NCBI RefSeq assembly: GCF_018390575.1
Contig: NZ_JAHBCJ010000007.1
Span: 1-64,000 of the forward strand
Direction: 5' to 3'
Source: Bhargavaea massiliensis
Lineage (GTDB): Bacteria; Bacillota; Bacilli; Bacillales_A; Planococcaceae
Length of the DNA: 64,000 nt
Below the pieces are notes generated by a model that was given only the letters and a program-made list of their open reading frames with translations, searched no databases and had not been told where the DNA came from. How positions within the stretch are numbered: the first letter of the stretch is position 1; the number at the start of each line of letters is the position of its first letter. Position numbers and translations under genes: made by a program. Below are positions 35,829 to 43,969 of the stretch, piece after piece.

Positions 35829-37484
35829 ATGTTGGCTGAAGACAAAAAGATGAATGGTTCCAATGAACAGGTTGAACGCGAGTCTCTGACCACTCGCCAG
35901 GGGCATCCCGTAATCGACAACCAAAACATCAAAACGCTTGGCAATCGCGGTCCTGCAATGATGGAGAACTATCACTTCATCGAAAAAATTTCTCATTTCG
36001 ACCGTGAAGAAGTACCGGAGCGCGTCGTTCACGCACGCGGCACAGGCGCATTCGGTTATTTTGAGACATACGGTAAAGTCGGTGACGAGCCGGTCGAAAA
36101 GTACACCCGAGCCAAAGTATTCCAGGGAGCAGGCAAAAAGACGCCTGTCCTCGTCCGCTTCTCCACGGTTGCGGGTTCGAAGGATTCGCCGGAAACCGAC
36201 CGTGACCCACGCGGATTCGCGGTGAAATTCTACACCGAAGACGGCAACTGGGACCTCGTCGGAAACAACCTGAAAATCTTCTTTATCCGCGACGCGATGA
36301 AGTTCCCTGACATGATCCACGCTTTTAAGGCAGACCCGGCGTCGAACGTTCCGGACCCGCGCCGCATGTTCGACTTCGTGTCCCGCTCGCCTGAAGCGAC
36401 ACACATGATCACATTCCTGTTCTCCCCATGGGGCCGTCCCGCGACGTACCGCCACATGCAGGGCTCAGGTGTCAATACGTACAAGTGGGTCAACGACAAA
36501 GGCGAAGCGGTCCTCGTCAAGTACCACTGGGAGCCGAAACAGGGCATCCGCAACCTGACTACAAAAGAAGCGGCAGAAATCCAGGCGAAAAGCGTCGGAC
36601 ACATGACCCAGGATCTTTACGAAGCGATCGAGCGCGGCGAGTATCCTGAATGGGAACTTTACGTCCAGATCATGGAAGACGGCTACCATCCGGAACTCGA
36701 CTTCGATCCGCTGGATGACACGAAACTCTGGCCGGAAGACAAGTTCCCATGGCTGCCGGTCGGCAAAATGGTCCTGAACGAAAACCCGACGGATTTCCAC
36801 TCCCAGATTGAGCAGGCGGCATTCGGTACGGGCGTCCTCGTAGACGGCATGGACTTCTCCGATGATAAGATGCTCCAGGGCCGGACATTCTCCTACTCCG
36901 ATACGCAGCGTTACCGTGTGGGTGCCAACTACCTCCACCTGCCGGTCAACGCACCGAAAGCGAAAGTCCGCACGAACCAGCACCGCGGTGCGATGAGCTA
37001 CCGTACACCTGAAGAAGCGGGCGGCAATCCGCACATCAACTACGAGCCGTCCATGATCGGCGGCCTGCAGGAAGCGGACACGTCCGAGCGTACGCCTCAC
37101 AACCCGGAATACAGCGGCAAAGTCATGAGCGAGCCGATTGACCGTCCGAACAACTACGGACAGGCCGGCGAAACCTACCGCGCATTCGAAGAGTGGGAGC
37201 GTGAAGAACTCATCTCCAACCTGTCCGATGTGCTGGCAATCTGCGATAAGCGCATCCAAGATGCAATGATTCACCACTTCACACAGGCCGATGAAGATTA
37301 CGGCCGCCGCGTGAAGGAAGGCATCGAGGCGAAGATGAAGGAACTTGAAGAAAAAGGAGATGACCATCGTCTCCCGGGCCAGGAAGCCGGCGTCAAGTCG
37401 AAATACGGTGAAGGCGGCACAACTGCCCAGAACGAAGCGGTCGATGAAGCAATAGAAAAGAGCCGGGAAACAGACGGCTACTAA
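35829..37484 (+). CDS. katA: Catalase, small-subunit heme type
   Basis: Monofunctional heme catalase that dismutates hydrogen peroxide. The 551 residues contain the catalytic H68 in [20 protein letters not shown]-like LVRFSTVAG, the distal Asn region, and the proximal heme Tyr in [12 protein letters not shown]. It is longer than the roughly 485 residues of B. subtilis KatA because of a charged C-terminal extension ([16 protein letters not shown] onward), comparable in length to KatX. AAGGAGG stands five bases before the ATG. Regulation by the PerR-like box 95 bp upstream is likely. The gene symbol reflects function and regulation, not proven orthology. Confidence 0.93.
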   Translation: MLAEDKKMNGSNEQVERESLTTRQGHPVIDNQNIKTLGNRGPAMMENYHFIEKISHFDREEVPERVVHARGTGAFGYFETYGKVGDEPVEKYTRAKVFQGAGKKTPVLVRFSTVAGSKDSPETDRDPRGFAVKFYTEDGNWDLVGNNLKIFFIRDAMKFPDMIHAFKADPASNVPDPRRMFDFVSRSPEATHMITFLFSPWGRPATYRHMQGSGVNTYKWVNDKGEAVLVKYHWEPKQGIRNLTTKEAAEIQAKSVGHMTQDLYEAIERGEYPEWELYVQIMEDGYHPELDFDPLDDTKLWPEDKFPWLPVGKMVLNENPTDFHSQIEQAAFGTGVLVDGMDFSDDKMLQGRTFSYSDTQRYRVGANYLHLPVNAPKAKVRTNQHRGAMSYRTPEEAGGNPHINYEPSMIGGLQEADTSERTPHNPEYSGKVMSEPIDRPNNYGQAGETYRAFEEWEREELISNLSDVLAICDKRIQDAMIHHFTQADEDYGRRVKEGIEAKMKELEEKGDDHRLPGQEAGVKSKYGEGGTTAQNEAVDEAIEKSRETDGY

Positions 37485-37538
37485 TCAGTAAAAAATTCCG
37501 GTCATCATAGGCTGTCCAACTTCTGATGACGCTTGAAT

Positions 37539-37577
37539 CGGGGGATGTATGCAGAGGAGCATGCATCCTCCTTTTTC
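37539..37577 (+). terminator. Terminator after katA
   Basis: GGGGGATGTATGC pairs with GCATGCATCCTCC around AGAGGA, followed by TTTTTC. Confidence 0.8.
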
Positions 37578-37597
37578 ACCATTTTAAATATTCGTTG

Positions 37598-37626
37598 TTG
37601 ACTGATTAATTGATTAGCGATAACAT
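37598..37626 (+). promoter_or_regulatory. Promoter of SAM-riboswitch operon 1
   Basis: TTGACT and TAACAT with a 17-bp spacer, about 30 bp before the start of the riboswitch aptamer. Confidence 0.65.
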
Positions 37627-37654
37627 GAGACTAGTCTTACTAATTAAATAATTT

Positions 37655-37758
37655 CCTTATCAAGAGTCGGGGGAGGAATCTGGTCCAATGATCCCGCAGC
37701 AACCGTTACGATTGTAACAAGGTGCTCACTCCAGCAAGCGCACGCTTGAAAGATGAGG
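37655..37758 (+). ncRNA. SAM (S-box) riboswitch 1
   Basis: The sequence has the S-box hallmarks in order: CTTATCAAGAG, GGGGGAGG, ACTGG-like TCTGGTCC, ATGATCCCGCAGCAACC, a P3 hairpin (GTTACGATTGTAAC), AAGGTGCTC, CTCCAGCA and GAAAGATGAGGG closing P1. It binds S-adenosylmethionine and should stop transcription of the downstream monooxygenase gene when SAM is high. It is about 93 percent identical over 150 bp to the riboswitch at 41052. Confidence 0.97.
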
Positions 37759-37774
37759 GTGGAATAGATGATAT

Positions 37775-37806
37775 CGCCTCTTCCCCCCTCGGGAAGGGGC
37801 GTTTTG
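37775..37806 (+). terminator. Riboswitch-controlled terminator 1
   Basis: CGCCTCTTCCC pairs with GGGAAGGGGCG, followed by TTTTG. It is the expression platform of S-box 1. Confidence 0.88.
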
Positions 37807-37934
37807 ATTGCCATTGTCAGGAAAGGGGCTGGCTGGTGCGCAGCTTACTGACCAAAGTGGCACATGACAAGATTTATTCCGACTATTTCAATAAGGGCAG
37901 TTAGTAAGAAAGATACGGAAAGGGGATACGACCT

Positions 37935-39311
37935 ATGGGGGAGAAAAAACAGATTCATCTTAACGGTTTTGTTCAAAACTCGCCGTCACCGCATTCGACG
38001 GGTTTATGGAAGCACGAAAAAGACCAGGGGATGAAGCATAACCGGCTAAGTTTTTGGACGGAAACCGCAAAAGTATTGGAACGCGGAAAATTCGATGCCG
38101 TCTTTATCGCGGACGTGCTGGGAACTTATTCAGTATATGGAAACAATCATGAGGCAGCGGTCCGCCATGCTGTTCAGTTGCCTGCCCATGACCCGCTGCT
38201 GATTATTTCTGCGATGGCCCAGGTGACCGAACATATCGGTTTTGCCCCGACAGTTTCCACGACCTATGCCCAACCGTATGCATTGGCCCGCCAGCTATCG
38301 ACGTTGGATCACCTGACGGAAGGCCGCCTCGGTTGGAACGTCGTCACTTCCTACTTGGAAAGTGAAGCGGTCAACCTGGGGCTGTCGGGCCGCCTCCCGA
38401 AACATCAGCGCTACGATCGTGCTGATGAGTTTTTGGAAGTCGTGTATAAACTCTGGGAGCATAGCTGGGAAGATGACGCAGTGGTTTACGACAGAGAAAG
38501 GGATACATTTGCCGATCCTTCCAAAGTTCATCCGGTCCGGCACCAAGGTGAATTCTTTGATGTCCCGGGAATTCATCTGACGGAGCCATCGCCTCAGCGG
38601 ACGCCGGTGCTGTTCCAGGCCGGTGCATCTCCGAGGGGGAGGGATTTTGCGGCCAAGCATGCAGAGGCAGTCTTTACGAAAGGCCATGCCCTGCAGGCGT
38701 TGAAGGATTACTCTGCGGATCTGCGGAAACGCACCGCCGCTTTTGGCAGGAAACCGCATGACATCCGGATTTTCCCGATGATCCTGCCGATTGTCGGTTC
38801 CACGGAGGAGGAAGCCCACGCCAAATACGAGGACCTGAAAAACCATGTGAGCTATGAAGGGACCGCGGCACTTCTTTCCGGGCATACAGGCATTGACTTC
38901 TCGAAATATGATCCCGACCAATACATCGAGGACATTGAAACAGATGCGGTACAGGGGAATCTGGACATGTACACAAAAGACCCGAACAAGAAATGGACGC
39001 TCCGGGAGGCAGTGCTGAACCACGGACTCGGCAACGGAACCGCCAAATTTATCGGGACTCCCGAACAGATTGCGGACCGCATTGAAGAATGGGCGACAGT
39101 GGGGGATGCAGACGGTTTTAATATCGCACAAAGCTATTCACTGGAGACATTCCGGGAGTTTGTCGATCATGTTGTTCCGGAATTGCAGAAACGGGGAATT
39201 TACCGGACGGAATATGAAGGAAAGACGTTGCGGGAAAATCTCTTCGGCACAGACTCGCCTCGCCTTCCTGACAGCCATCCCGCAATGCAGATATCTGCAT
39301 TAGTGAAGTAG
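37935..39311 (+). CDS. LLM-class flavin-dependent monooxygenase (NtaA/SnaA/DszA family)
   Basis: Two-component FMNH2-dependent monooxygenase of the bacterial-luciferase-like family, 458 residues. Typical motifs are LNGFVQNSPSPHSTGLW at the start, FDAVFIADVLGTY, TTYAQPYALARQLSTLDHLTEGRLGWNVVTS (given in part) and FQAGASPRGRDFAAKHAEAVF. Members oxidise sulfones, sulfides, chelators or cysteine adducts (DszA, DmoA, NtaA, YxeK). Control by a SAM riboswitch points to sulfur acquisition, so cleavage or oxidation of an organosulfur substrate is inferred. It is followed 24 bp later by a symporter that may import the substrate. The reductase partner is not in the window. Confidence 0.9.
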   Translation: MGEKKQIHLNGFVQNSPSPHSTGLWKHEKDQGMKHNRLSFWTETAKVLERGKFDAVFIADVLGTYSVYGNNHEAAVRHAVQLPAHDPLLIISAMAQVTEHIGFAPTVSTTYAQPYALARQLSTLDHLTEGRLGWNVVTSYLESEAVNLGLSGRLPKHQRYDRADEFLEVVYKLWEHSWEDDAVVYDRERDTFADPSKVHPVRHQGEFFDVPGIHLTEPSPQRTPVLFQAGASPRGRDFAAKHAEAVFTKGHALQALKDYSADLRKRTAAFGRKPHDIRIFPMILPIVGSTEEEAHAKYEDLKNHVSYEGTAALLSGHTGIDFSKYDPDQYIEDIETDAVQGNLDMYTKDPNKKWTLREAVLNHGLGNGTAKFIGTPEQIADRIEEWATVGDADGFNIAQSYSLETFREFVDHVVPELQKRGIYRTEYEGKTLRENLFGTDSPRLPDSHPAMQISALVK

Positions 39312-39335
39312 AAGTCGGAAAGGGAAGGAGATGCC

Positions 39336-40838
39336 ATGGATACCGTCAAACTGTTTATTTGGATCGGCTTTATTGTATTTCTCATAATCATGCTTATTCT
39401 CGGTTACATCGGAACGAAGAAGACGAAGAACATCCGGGACTTCGCGATTGGAGGAGGAAGTCTCGGGCCTGTCGTCCTGGGACTGTCTTTCGCCGCCACC
39501 TACCTGAGTGCCGCGACTTTCCTGGGGTACCCCGGCTGGTCACATGAGTGGGGGCTTACGAATCTTTGGCTTGCCTTGGCAATGATTGGGGGAGGGGCGA
39601 TTGGAGTTCTGATGGTCGCCAAAAAGATCCGCTCGCTGAACGAGGAACAGAAATCTCTCTCATTGCCGGATTGGCTGGGGGATTACTACAAGAGTGACCT
39701 GCTGCGGGTGGGGACCGGCCTCATTTTGCTGTTCAATGTCTTCTACATTGCTGCCCAGTTTGTTGCGGGAGCCAGAATCTTTGAATACTTATTGGGAATG
39801 GATTACCGCACCGGGCTGATCCTGATCACCGTCATTGTGGTTCTGTATGTTTTCGGCGGCGGGGCGTTTGCGGATATTTACACGGATGCCGTCCAAGTGA
39901 TCCTGATGGCGATTGCGGGGATTGCTATATTCATATCCGGAATCGTGATTTTTTGGAAAAACGGCATCTCGGCCACGTTTGCCGGAATCGCCGATAATCT
40001 GGCAGCCCAGGATACGAACCTGGTGGCCGTCTTTAATCCGGATTCCGCTCACTTCTATTCAATCGGAGCAGTAATCGGGGCGATCTGCATCCAATGGGCG
40101 TTTGCTTCCGCTCCACATCTATTTAATAAAGTCCTGGGTCTTAAAAATGAAAAAGACTTGGGGAAAATGATTCTGACTTACGTCATCACCGCTTCGCTGT
40201 GTGTATTGGTCCTTTTCGGAGGGTTATACAGCAGAGTGGCATTGGGATCTGCAGGCATCGTAGCGGATCTGGCTTTGATGGAGTACGTGGCATGGGCATT
40301 TCCCGCCGTTATTGTCGCATTGTTTGGCGTCGTGATCCTGGCTGCAGCAATGTCAACGACCGACGGTCTGTTCGTTTCGATCTCTACAGTGTTTGCAAAC
40401 GATATTTTCCTGAAATTCCTGGTCAGACGAGGGTATGTCCGCGTCAGCGAGGAAAAGGCGGAGAAGATTGCCCTGCAGATCAGCAGGCTGACTGTTCCGG
40501 TTGTGGGAATCGCCGCCCTTCTCATCGTCATGAAACCGCCCGTCTATATGGGAGATATCATGTGGATCGGTATTTCCGGAGTCGCGGCAGGGACATTGGG
40601 CCCGATCTTATACGCGGTATACGGGAGACGGAAAGCTTCTGCCAAGGCAGCCGAAAGTTCGATGGTCACCGGACTCGCGGCCTATCTGATCCTTTACTTT
40701 GGCGGCCTGATTCCGAGCACGATGTCAGCCGGAGCTGTGGCAACGGGAATTGGCATTGTCGTCATGGTTGTACTTGCCAATGTTCTGGCGGCAGACAAAA
40801 AAGAAATTCAGCTGGCCAATGCAGAACAGGGGCAATGA
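39336..40838 (+). CDS. Sodium:solute symporter (SSS family)
   Basis: Secondary transporter of 500 residues with about 13 hydrophobic helices. It has the SSS signatures GGSLGPVVLGLSFAATYLSA in the second helix region, QFVAGARIFEYLLG and a GGAFADIYTDAVQ segment. It shares the transcript of the S-box-controlled monooxygenase and is followed by a tiny accessory peptide. The substrate is unknown; the operon suggests an organosulfur compound. Confidence 0.88.
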   Translation: MDTVKLFIWIGFIVFLIIMLILGYIGTKKTKNIRDFAIGGGSLGPVVLGLSFAATYLSAATFLGYPGWSHEWGLTNLWLALAMIGGGAIGVLMVAKKIRSLNEEQKSLSLPDWLGDYYKSDLLRVGTGLILLFNVFYIAAQFVAGARIFEYLLGMDYRTGLILITVIVVLYVFGGGAFADIYTDAVQVILMAIAGIAIFISGIVIFWKNGISATFAGIADNLAAQDTNLVAVFNPDSAHFYSIGAVIGAICIQWAFASAPHLFNKVLGLKNEKDLGKMILTYVITASLCVLVLFGGLYSRVALGSAGIVADLALMEYVAWAFPAVIVALFGVVILAAAMSTTDGLFVSISTVFANDIFLKFLVRRGYVRVSEEKAEKIALQISRLTVPVVGIAALLIVMKPPVYMGDIMWIGISGVAAGTLGPILYAVYGRRKASAKAAESSMVTGLAAYLILYFGGLIPSTMSAGAVATGIGIVVMVVLANVLAADKKEIQLANAEQGQ

Positions 40839-40850
40839 GGGGGCGTTTGG

Positions 40851-40946
40851 ATGTTTGTAAATGAGATGCTGACCATCTGGCTTTACGGATTTGTCATAAC
40901 TTATATCATTGTCGGACTTGCATTGTGGAAATGGTATTTCAACTAA
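40851..40946 (+). CDS. Small symporter accessory peptide (31 residues)
   Basis: A 31-codon gene, MFVNEMLTIWLYGFVITYII and then VGLALWKWYFN, starting 12 bp after the symporter stop with GAGGGGG seven bases upstream. It is a single membrane helix with an aromatic, basic end (WKWYFN). Small peptides of this shape are known to follow SSS transporter genes and are thought to assist them. Too short for routine gene finders. Confidence 0.8.
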   Translation: MFVNEMLTIWLYGFVITYIIVGLALWKWYFN

Positions 40947-40991
40947 CAGGGTTAGAAATCATATCTGAAAAGTAGATTGAAAGTTTGATGT

Positions 40992-41020
40992 TGACAGACT
41001 AGTCTTATTCCGATAAGGTT
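40992..41020 (+). promoter_or_regulatory. Promoter of SAM-riboswitch gene 2
   Basis: Consensus TTGACA and TAAGGT with a 17-bp spacer, about 30 bp before the aptamer. The spacer shares GACTAGTCTTA with the corresponding region of S-box 1. Confidence 0.6.
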
Positions 41021-41051
41021 AAAATAATCTTACTAATTGAATAGGTTTTGA

Positions 41052-41155
41052 CCTTATCAAGAGCCGGGGGAGGAAACTGGTCCAATGATCCCGCAGCAAC
41101 CGTTACGGCTGTAACAAGGTGCTCATTCCAGCAAGCGCATGCTTGAAAGATGAGG
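41052..41155 (+). ncRNA. SAM (S-box) riboswitch 2
   Basis: The same S-box layout as at 37655: CTTATCAAGAGCCGGGGGAG, AACTGG, ATGATCCCGCAGCAACC, P3 GTTACGGCTGTAAC, AAGGTGCTC, TTCCAGCA and GAAAGATGAGGG. Differences from copy 1 are about ten substitutions in 150 bp, several compensatory or in loops, so it arose by a fairly recent duplication. It controls the tandem AhpD-like gene. Confidence 0.97.
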
Positions 41156-41171
41156 GTGGAATAGATGCAAT

Positions 41172-41204
41172 CGCCTCTTCCCCCCTCGGGAAGGGGCTTT
41201 TTGA
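41172..41204 (+). terminator. Riboswitch-controlled terminator 2
   Basis: GCCTCTTCCC pairs with GGGAAGGGGC, followed by TTTTTG. Expression platform of S-box 2. Confidence 0.88.
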
Positions 41205-41283
41205 TGATCACAGCCTGCTGCGGCCGGATCCGATACTCAATACCGAGCGGCAGTAAGAAAAGAGGAAAAGGGGAGAATTTGAG

Positions 41284-41952
41284 ATGACGACTACCACCAA
41301 AACAGACAGCCTGTACAAAAAGGAATACTTCGGAAGAATTTTTGAACTGAAAAAATACGCTCCGGAAGCGTTTGAAACGTTCTTCAAGTTCAATGACCAG
41401 GCGTTGGCGGAAGGGAAGCTGTCCGTCAAATTAAAAGAGCTGATTGCAGTTGCCGTGGCCCATATCACCGGCTGCCCGTACTGCATCGACTTGCATGTAG
41501 TCAATGCCAAAAAGAATGATTCCTCCAAGGAAGAAGTGGCTGAAGCGATCTTTGTCGCGACAGCGCTCAAAGCGGGCTCTGCCCTTGCACACGGGGTGAA
41601 CGGGCTGAATGCCTACGACGGCAGCGGTGACGGAGAGTTCTACAAAGCATCCTACTTCAATCGCCTGCCGGAGTTCGCGGAGCTGGACGAAGAGTCCTTT
41701 AAAACATTCGTGAAGTTTGACGGCGCTGCCCTCAAGGCAGGGAAACTGAGCGTGAAAGAAAAGGAACTGATTGCAGTTGCTTCGGCACACACCACCGGCT
41801 GCGCCTACTGCATCGACCTTCACACGAAAAACGCCAAGAAAGCCGGCGCCAGCCTCGAAGAGATTTCCGAGGCGATTTTCGTGGCGGTAGCACTCAAAGC
41901 AGGTTCCGCGATTGCGCATAGCGTAAATGCGCTGAACGCTTACGGCAATTAA
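41284..41952 (+). CDS. Tandem AhpD-like carboxymuconolactone decarboxylase family protein
   Basis: A 222-residue protein made of two similar AhpD-fold modules. The first has GCPYCIDLH with C64, C67 and H71; the second has GCAYCIDLH with C173, C176 and H180. Both Cys pairs and the His are those of alkylhydroperoxidase AhpD, so disulfide-based peroxidase or disulfide reductase activity is likely. Most relatives have one module, so this looks like an internal duplication. It sits alone under its own SAM riboswitch, which ties it to sulfur starvation, perhaps detoxifying by-products of the neighbouring monooxygenase. Confidence 0.88.
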   Translation: MTTTTKTDSLYKKEYFGRIFELKKYAPEAFETFFKFNDQALAEGKLSVKLKELIAVAVAHITGCPYCIDLHVVNAKKNDSSKEEVAEAIFVATALKAGSALAHGVNGLNAYDGSGDGEFYKASYFNRLPEFAELDEESFKTFVKFDGAALKAGKLSVKEKELIAVASAHTTGCAYCIDLHTKNAKKAGASLEEISEAIFVAVALKAGSAIAHSVNALNAYGN

Positions 41953-41964
41953 TCAAGAATTTCA

Positions 41965-42014
41965 AAGACGCCTCCGCATCCTTTTTTGTAGGATGCGGAG
42001 GCGTCTCTTTTTCT
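41965..42014 (+). terminator. Terminator after the tandem AhpD-like gene
   Basis: AGACGCCTCCGCATCC pairs with GGATGCGGAGGCGTCT, a perfect 16-bp stem, followed by CTTTTTC. Confidence 0.93.
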
Positions 42015-42149
42015 TGCCGCACCTTGAAGAAACTGGCGGATTCACTTTTTGGAATAGTACGGAATTAAGTTTTTCTATTGCAATCATTTAGCGGAACTGA
42101 TTATACTTTAAAACAGTGAATCGCTAAAGAAACGATCCTTTAACAATTA

Positions 42150-42260
42150 CGAAAGCGATTCCATGAAATTCCGTGCGATTGTACATCGGAATTTTTCGTT
42201 CATGAGAAGGGTTGATTAAGTAAGCAAGGGGTAAAGCACACATACATGAAAACGTGTTCA
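42150..42260 (+). promoter_or_regulatory. cre-like sites upstream of gltS
   Basis: In a 377-bp leader without other genes, TGAAAACGTGTTCA (42247-42260) matches the CcpA cre consensus TGAAARCGYTTNCA except at one position, and CGAAAGCGATTCCA (42150-42163) is a weaker match. Carbon catabolite control of gltS is possible. No clear -35/-10 pair was fixed. Confidence 0.4.
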
Positions 42261-42390
42261 GCCATTGTTGAAAACGTTATTATCGTTGCGGTTTTCTGGA
42301 CCGCTTGAGAGTCCGCAGGGGGGCCGGTCTTGGATCGGATGCGGACGGGTCCGGAAACCGTATCATTTTTTTCAAGAAAGGTGACAGAGT

Positions 42391-43578
42391 ATGATTGAGA
42401 TCAACCAGATTACTACATTGTTCCTGGCAGTGGCCCTCTACCTGTTGGGGATGGCTCTCGTTAACCGGATCGGCATCCTGGACCGGTTCCTGATTCCGGC
42501 GCCGGTCGTCGGCGGACTTATTTTCGCCATTCTGGCATTTATTCTGCAATCGACGGGCGTCGTTGAAATTGCGTTGGACACTTCCCTGCAGTCGCTCTTC
42601 ATGGTCGCATTCTTTACGACGGTCGGGCTGGGAGCCAGCATGAAGCTGATCAAGCTGGGCGGGAAGCTGCTCATCATTTACCTGATTTTCTGCGGGATTC
42701 TCATCTTCATGCAGAATGTCATCGGTGTCTCGCTTTCCAAAGTGTTCGGTATCGACCCGCTTCTCGGAGTCATGAGCGGTGCCGTCTCGATGAGCGGCGG
42801 CCATGGCGGAGCGGCCGCTTACGGGCAAACGATTGAAGAGTTGGGCGTTTCTTCCGCAGTTACGATCGGTATGGCCGCTGCTACACTCGGTCTGATTTTC
42901 GGTAGCCTTTCCGGCGGACCGGTGGCAAGGTTCCTTATTAAGAAACACGACTTGAAGCCATCTGAGGGGAAAGTCGAAGAGTTTGTCGAAGAGGCGGAAA
43001 AGCCGGTCACCGAGCGCTCGTTCATGATCCAGATCGCGCTGATCACTCTTTCGATGGCGGGCGGAACCATGATCGGCGATGTGTTTTCCGAAGCAACAGG
43101 ATTCGTCCTGCCGGCTTATATTGGAGCGATGTTCGTTGCCGTCATTGTACGGAACGTCGCTGACCGTACGCTCCCCGGCACTGTCAATATGAAGGAAATC
43201 AACTTGATCGGCGAAATCTCCCTGGCCATCTTCTTATCAATGGCTCTGATGAGCATCAAGATTTGGGAAGTTGTCGGACTGGCACTCCCGCTTATCGGAA
43301 TCGTCCTCGTGCAGGTTGCATTTGTCGCTCTGTTTGCCATCTTCGTGGTTTTCCGTTTCCTCGGGAAGAACTACGATGCGGCTGTCATGATTTCCGGCAT
43401 GCTCGGCCACGGACTCGGTGCCACGCCAAACGCGATGGCGAACATGGGGGCTACAGTCAACAAGTTCGGCCCATCCCGTACAGCGTTCCTGGTTGTCCCG
43501 ATCGTCGGAGGCTTCCTGCAGGATGTCCTCTTTGGTGCTCCGATTATTATCACAACCATCAATATGTTTGCGCCTTAA
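42391..43578 (+). CDS. gltS: Sodium/glutamate symporter GltS
   Basis: Na+-coupled glutamate uptake carrier in the plasma membrane, 395 residues with about ten to twelve helices in two inverted halves. The paired signatures SGGHGGAAAYG (first half) and GHGLGATPNAMANM (second half) are the substrate-binding re-entrant motifs of the ESS family. RBS AAAGGTGA precedes the ATG. It ends at a strong terminator, beyond which lies a broken second copy of its own 3' part. Confidence 0.92.
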   Translation: MIEINQITTLFLAVALYLLGMALVNRIGILDRFLIPAPVVGGLIFAILAFILQSTGVVEIALDTSLQSLFMVAFFTTVGLGASMKLIKLGGKLLIIYLIFCGILIFMQNVIGVSLSKVFGIDPLLGVMSGAVSMSGGHGGAAAYGQTIEELGVSSAVTIGMAAATLGLIFGSLSGGPVARFLIKKHDLKPSEGKVEEFVEEAEKPVTERSFMIQIALITLSMAGGTMIGDVFSEATGFVLPAYIGAMFVAVIVRNVADRTLPGTVNMKEINLIGEISLAIFLSMALMSIKIWEVVGLALPLIGIVLVQVAFVALFAIFVVFRFLGKNYDAAVMISGMLGHGLGATPNAMANMGATVNKFGPSRTAFLVVPIVGGFLQDVLFGAPIIITTINMFAP

Positions 43579-43589
43579 GAAAATAAAAC

Positions 43590-43636
43590 CAAAAAACCTT
43601 TCAGCCGAAGCAAGTTCGGACTGAAAGGTTTTTTGT
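43590..43636 (+). terminator. Terminator after gltS
   Basis: AAAAAACCTTTCAGCCGAA pairs with TTCGGACTGAAAGGTTTTTT (one bulge) around GCAAG, ending in T-rich sequence. Confidence 0.9.
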
Positions 43637-43654
43637 ATCTGCATGCTAACGGGC

Positions 43655-43886
43655 GGAGCTTGATCGTCCTGTTTGCCGTGTTTGTGCTGTTCCGGCTGCT
43701 CGGCAAAGATTATGATGCAGCGGTCATGATTTCCGGGTTCCTCGGACATGGCCTGGGGCAACGCCAAATGCGATGGCGAATATGTCATCGACCGTCGGCA
43801 AGTATGGTCCTTCCCGGACGGCCTTCCTGATTGATGTATTCTCCGCTCCGATCATCATCACAACGATCAATATCTTGGCTCCTTAA
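43655..43886 (+). pseudogene. gltS 3' remnant (second, degraded copy)
   Basis: Downstream of the intact gene, the sequence encodes LIVLFAVFVLFRLLGKDYD then AAVMISGFLGHGLG, matching the GltS C-terminal region. A one-base deletion near 43757 shifts frame, after which TPNAMANMSSTVGKYGPSRT, AFL, an in-frame loss of about nine codons relative to gltS, and DVFSAPIIITTINILAP follow to a TAA. The first roughly 285 codons are missing and no start is present. It is a paralogous fragment, not a copy of the adjacent gene, because many residues differ. Confidence 0.85.
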
Positions 43887-43969
43887 TAGGGAATTTACAA
43901 ATAATATGGACATCAAAGCCGCCCAAGCAGAAAAGCCTGCCGGGCGGCTTCTTGCATCGAAAAACCAAT

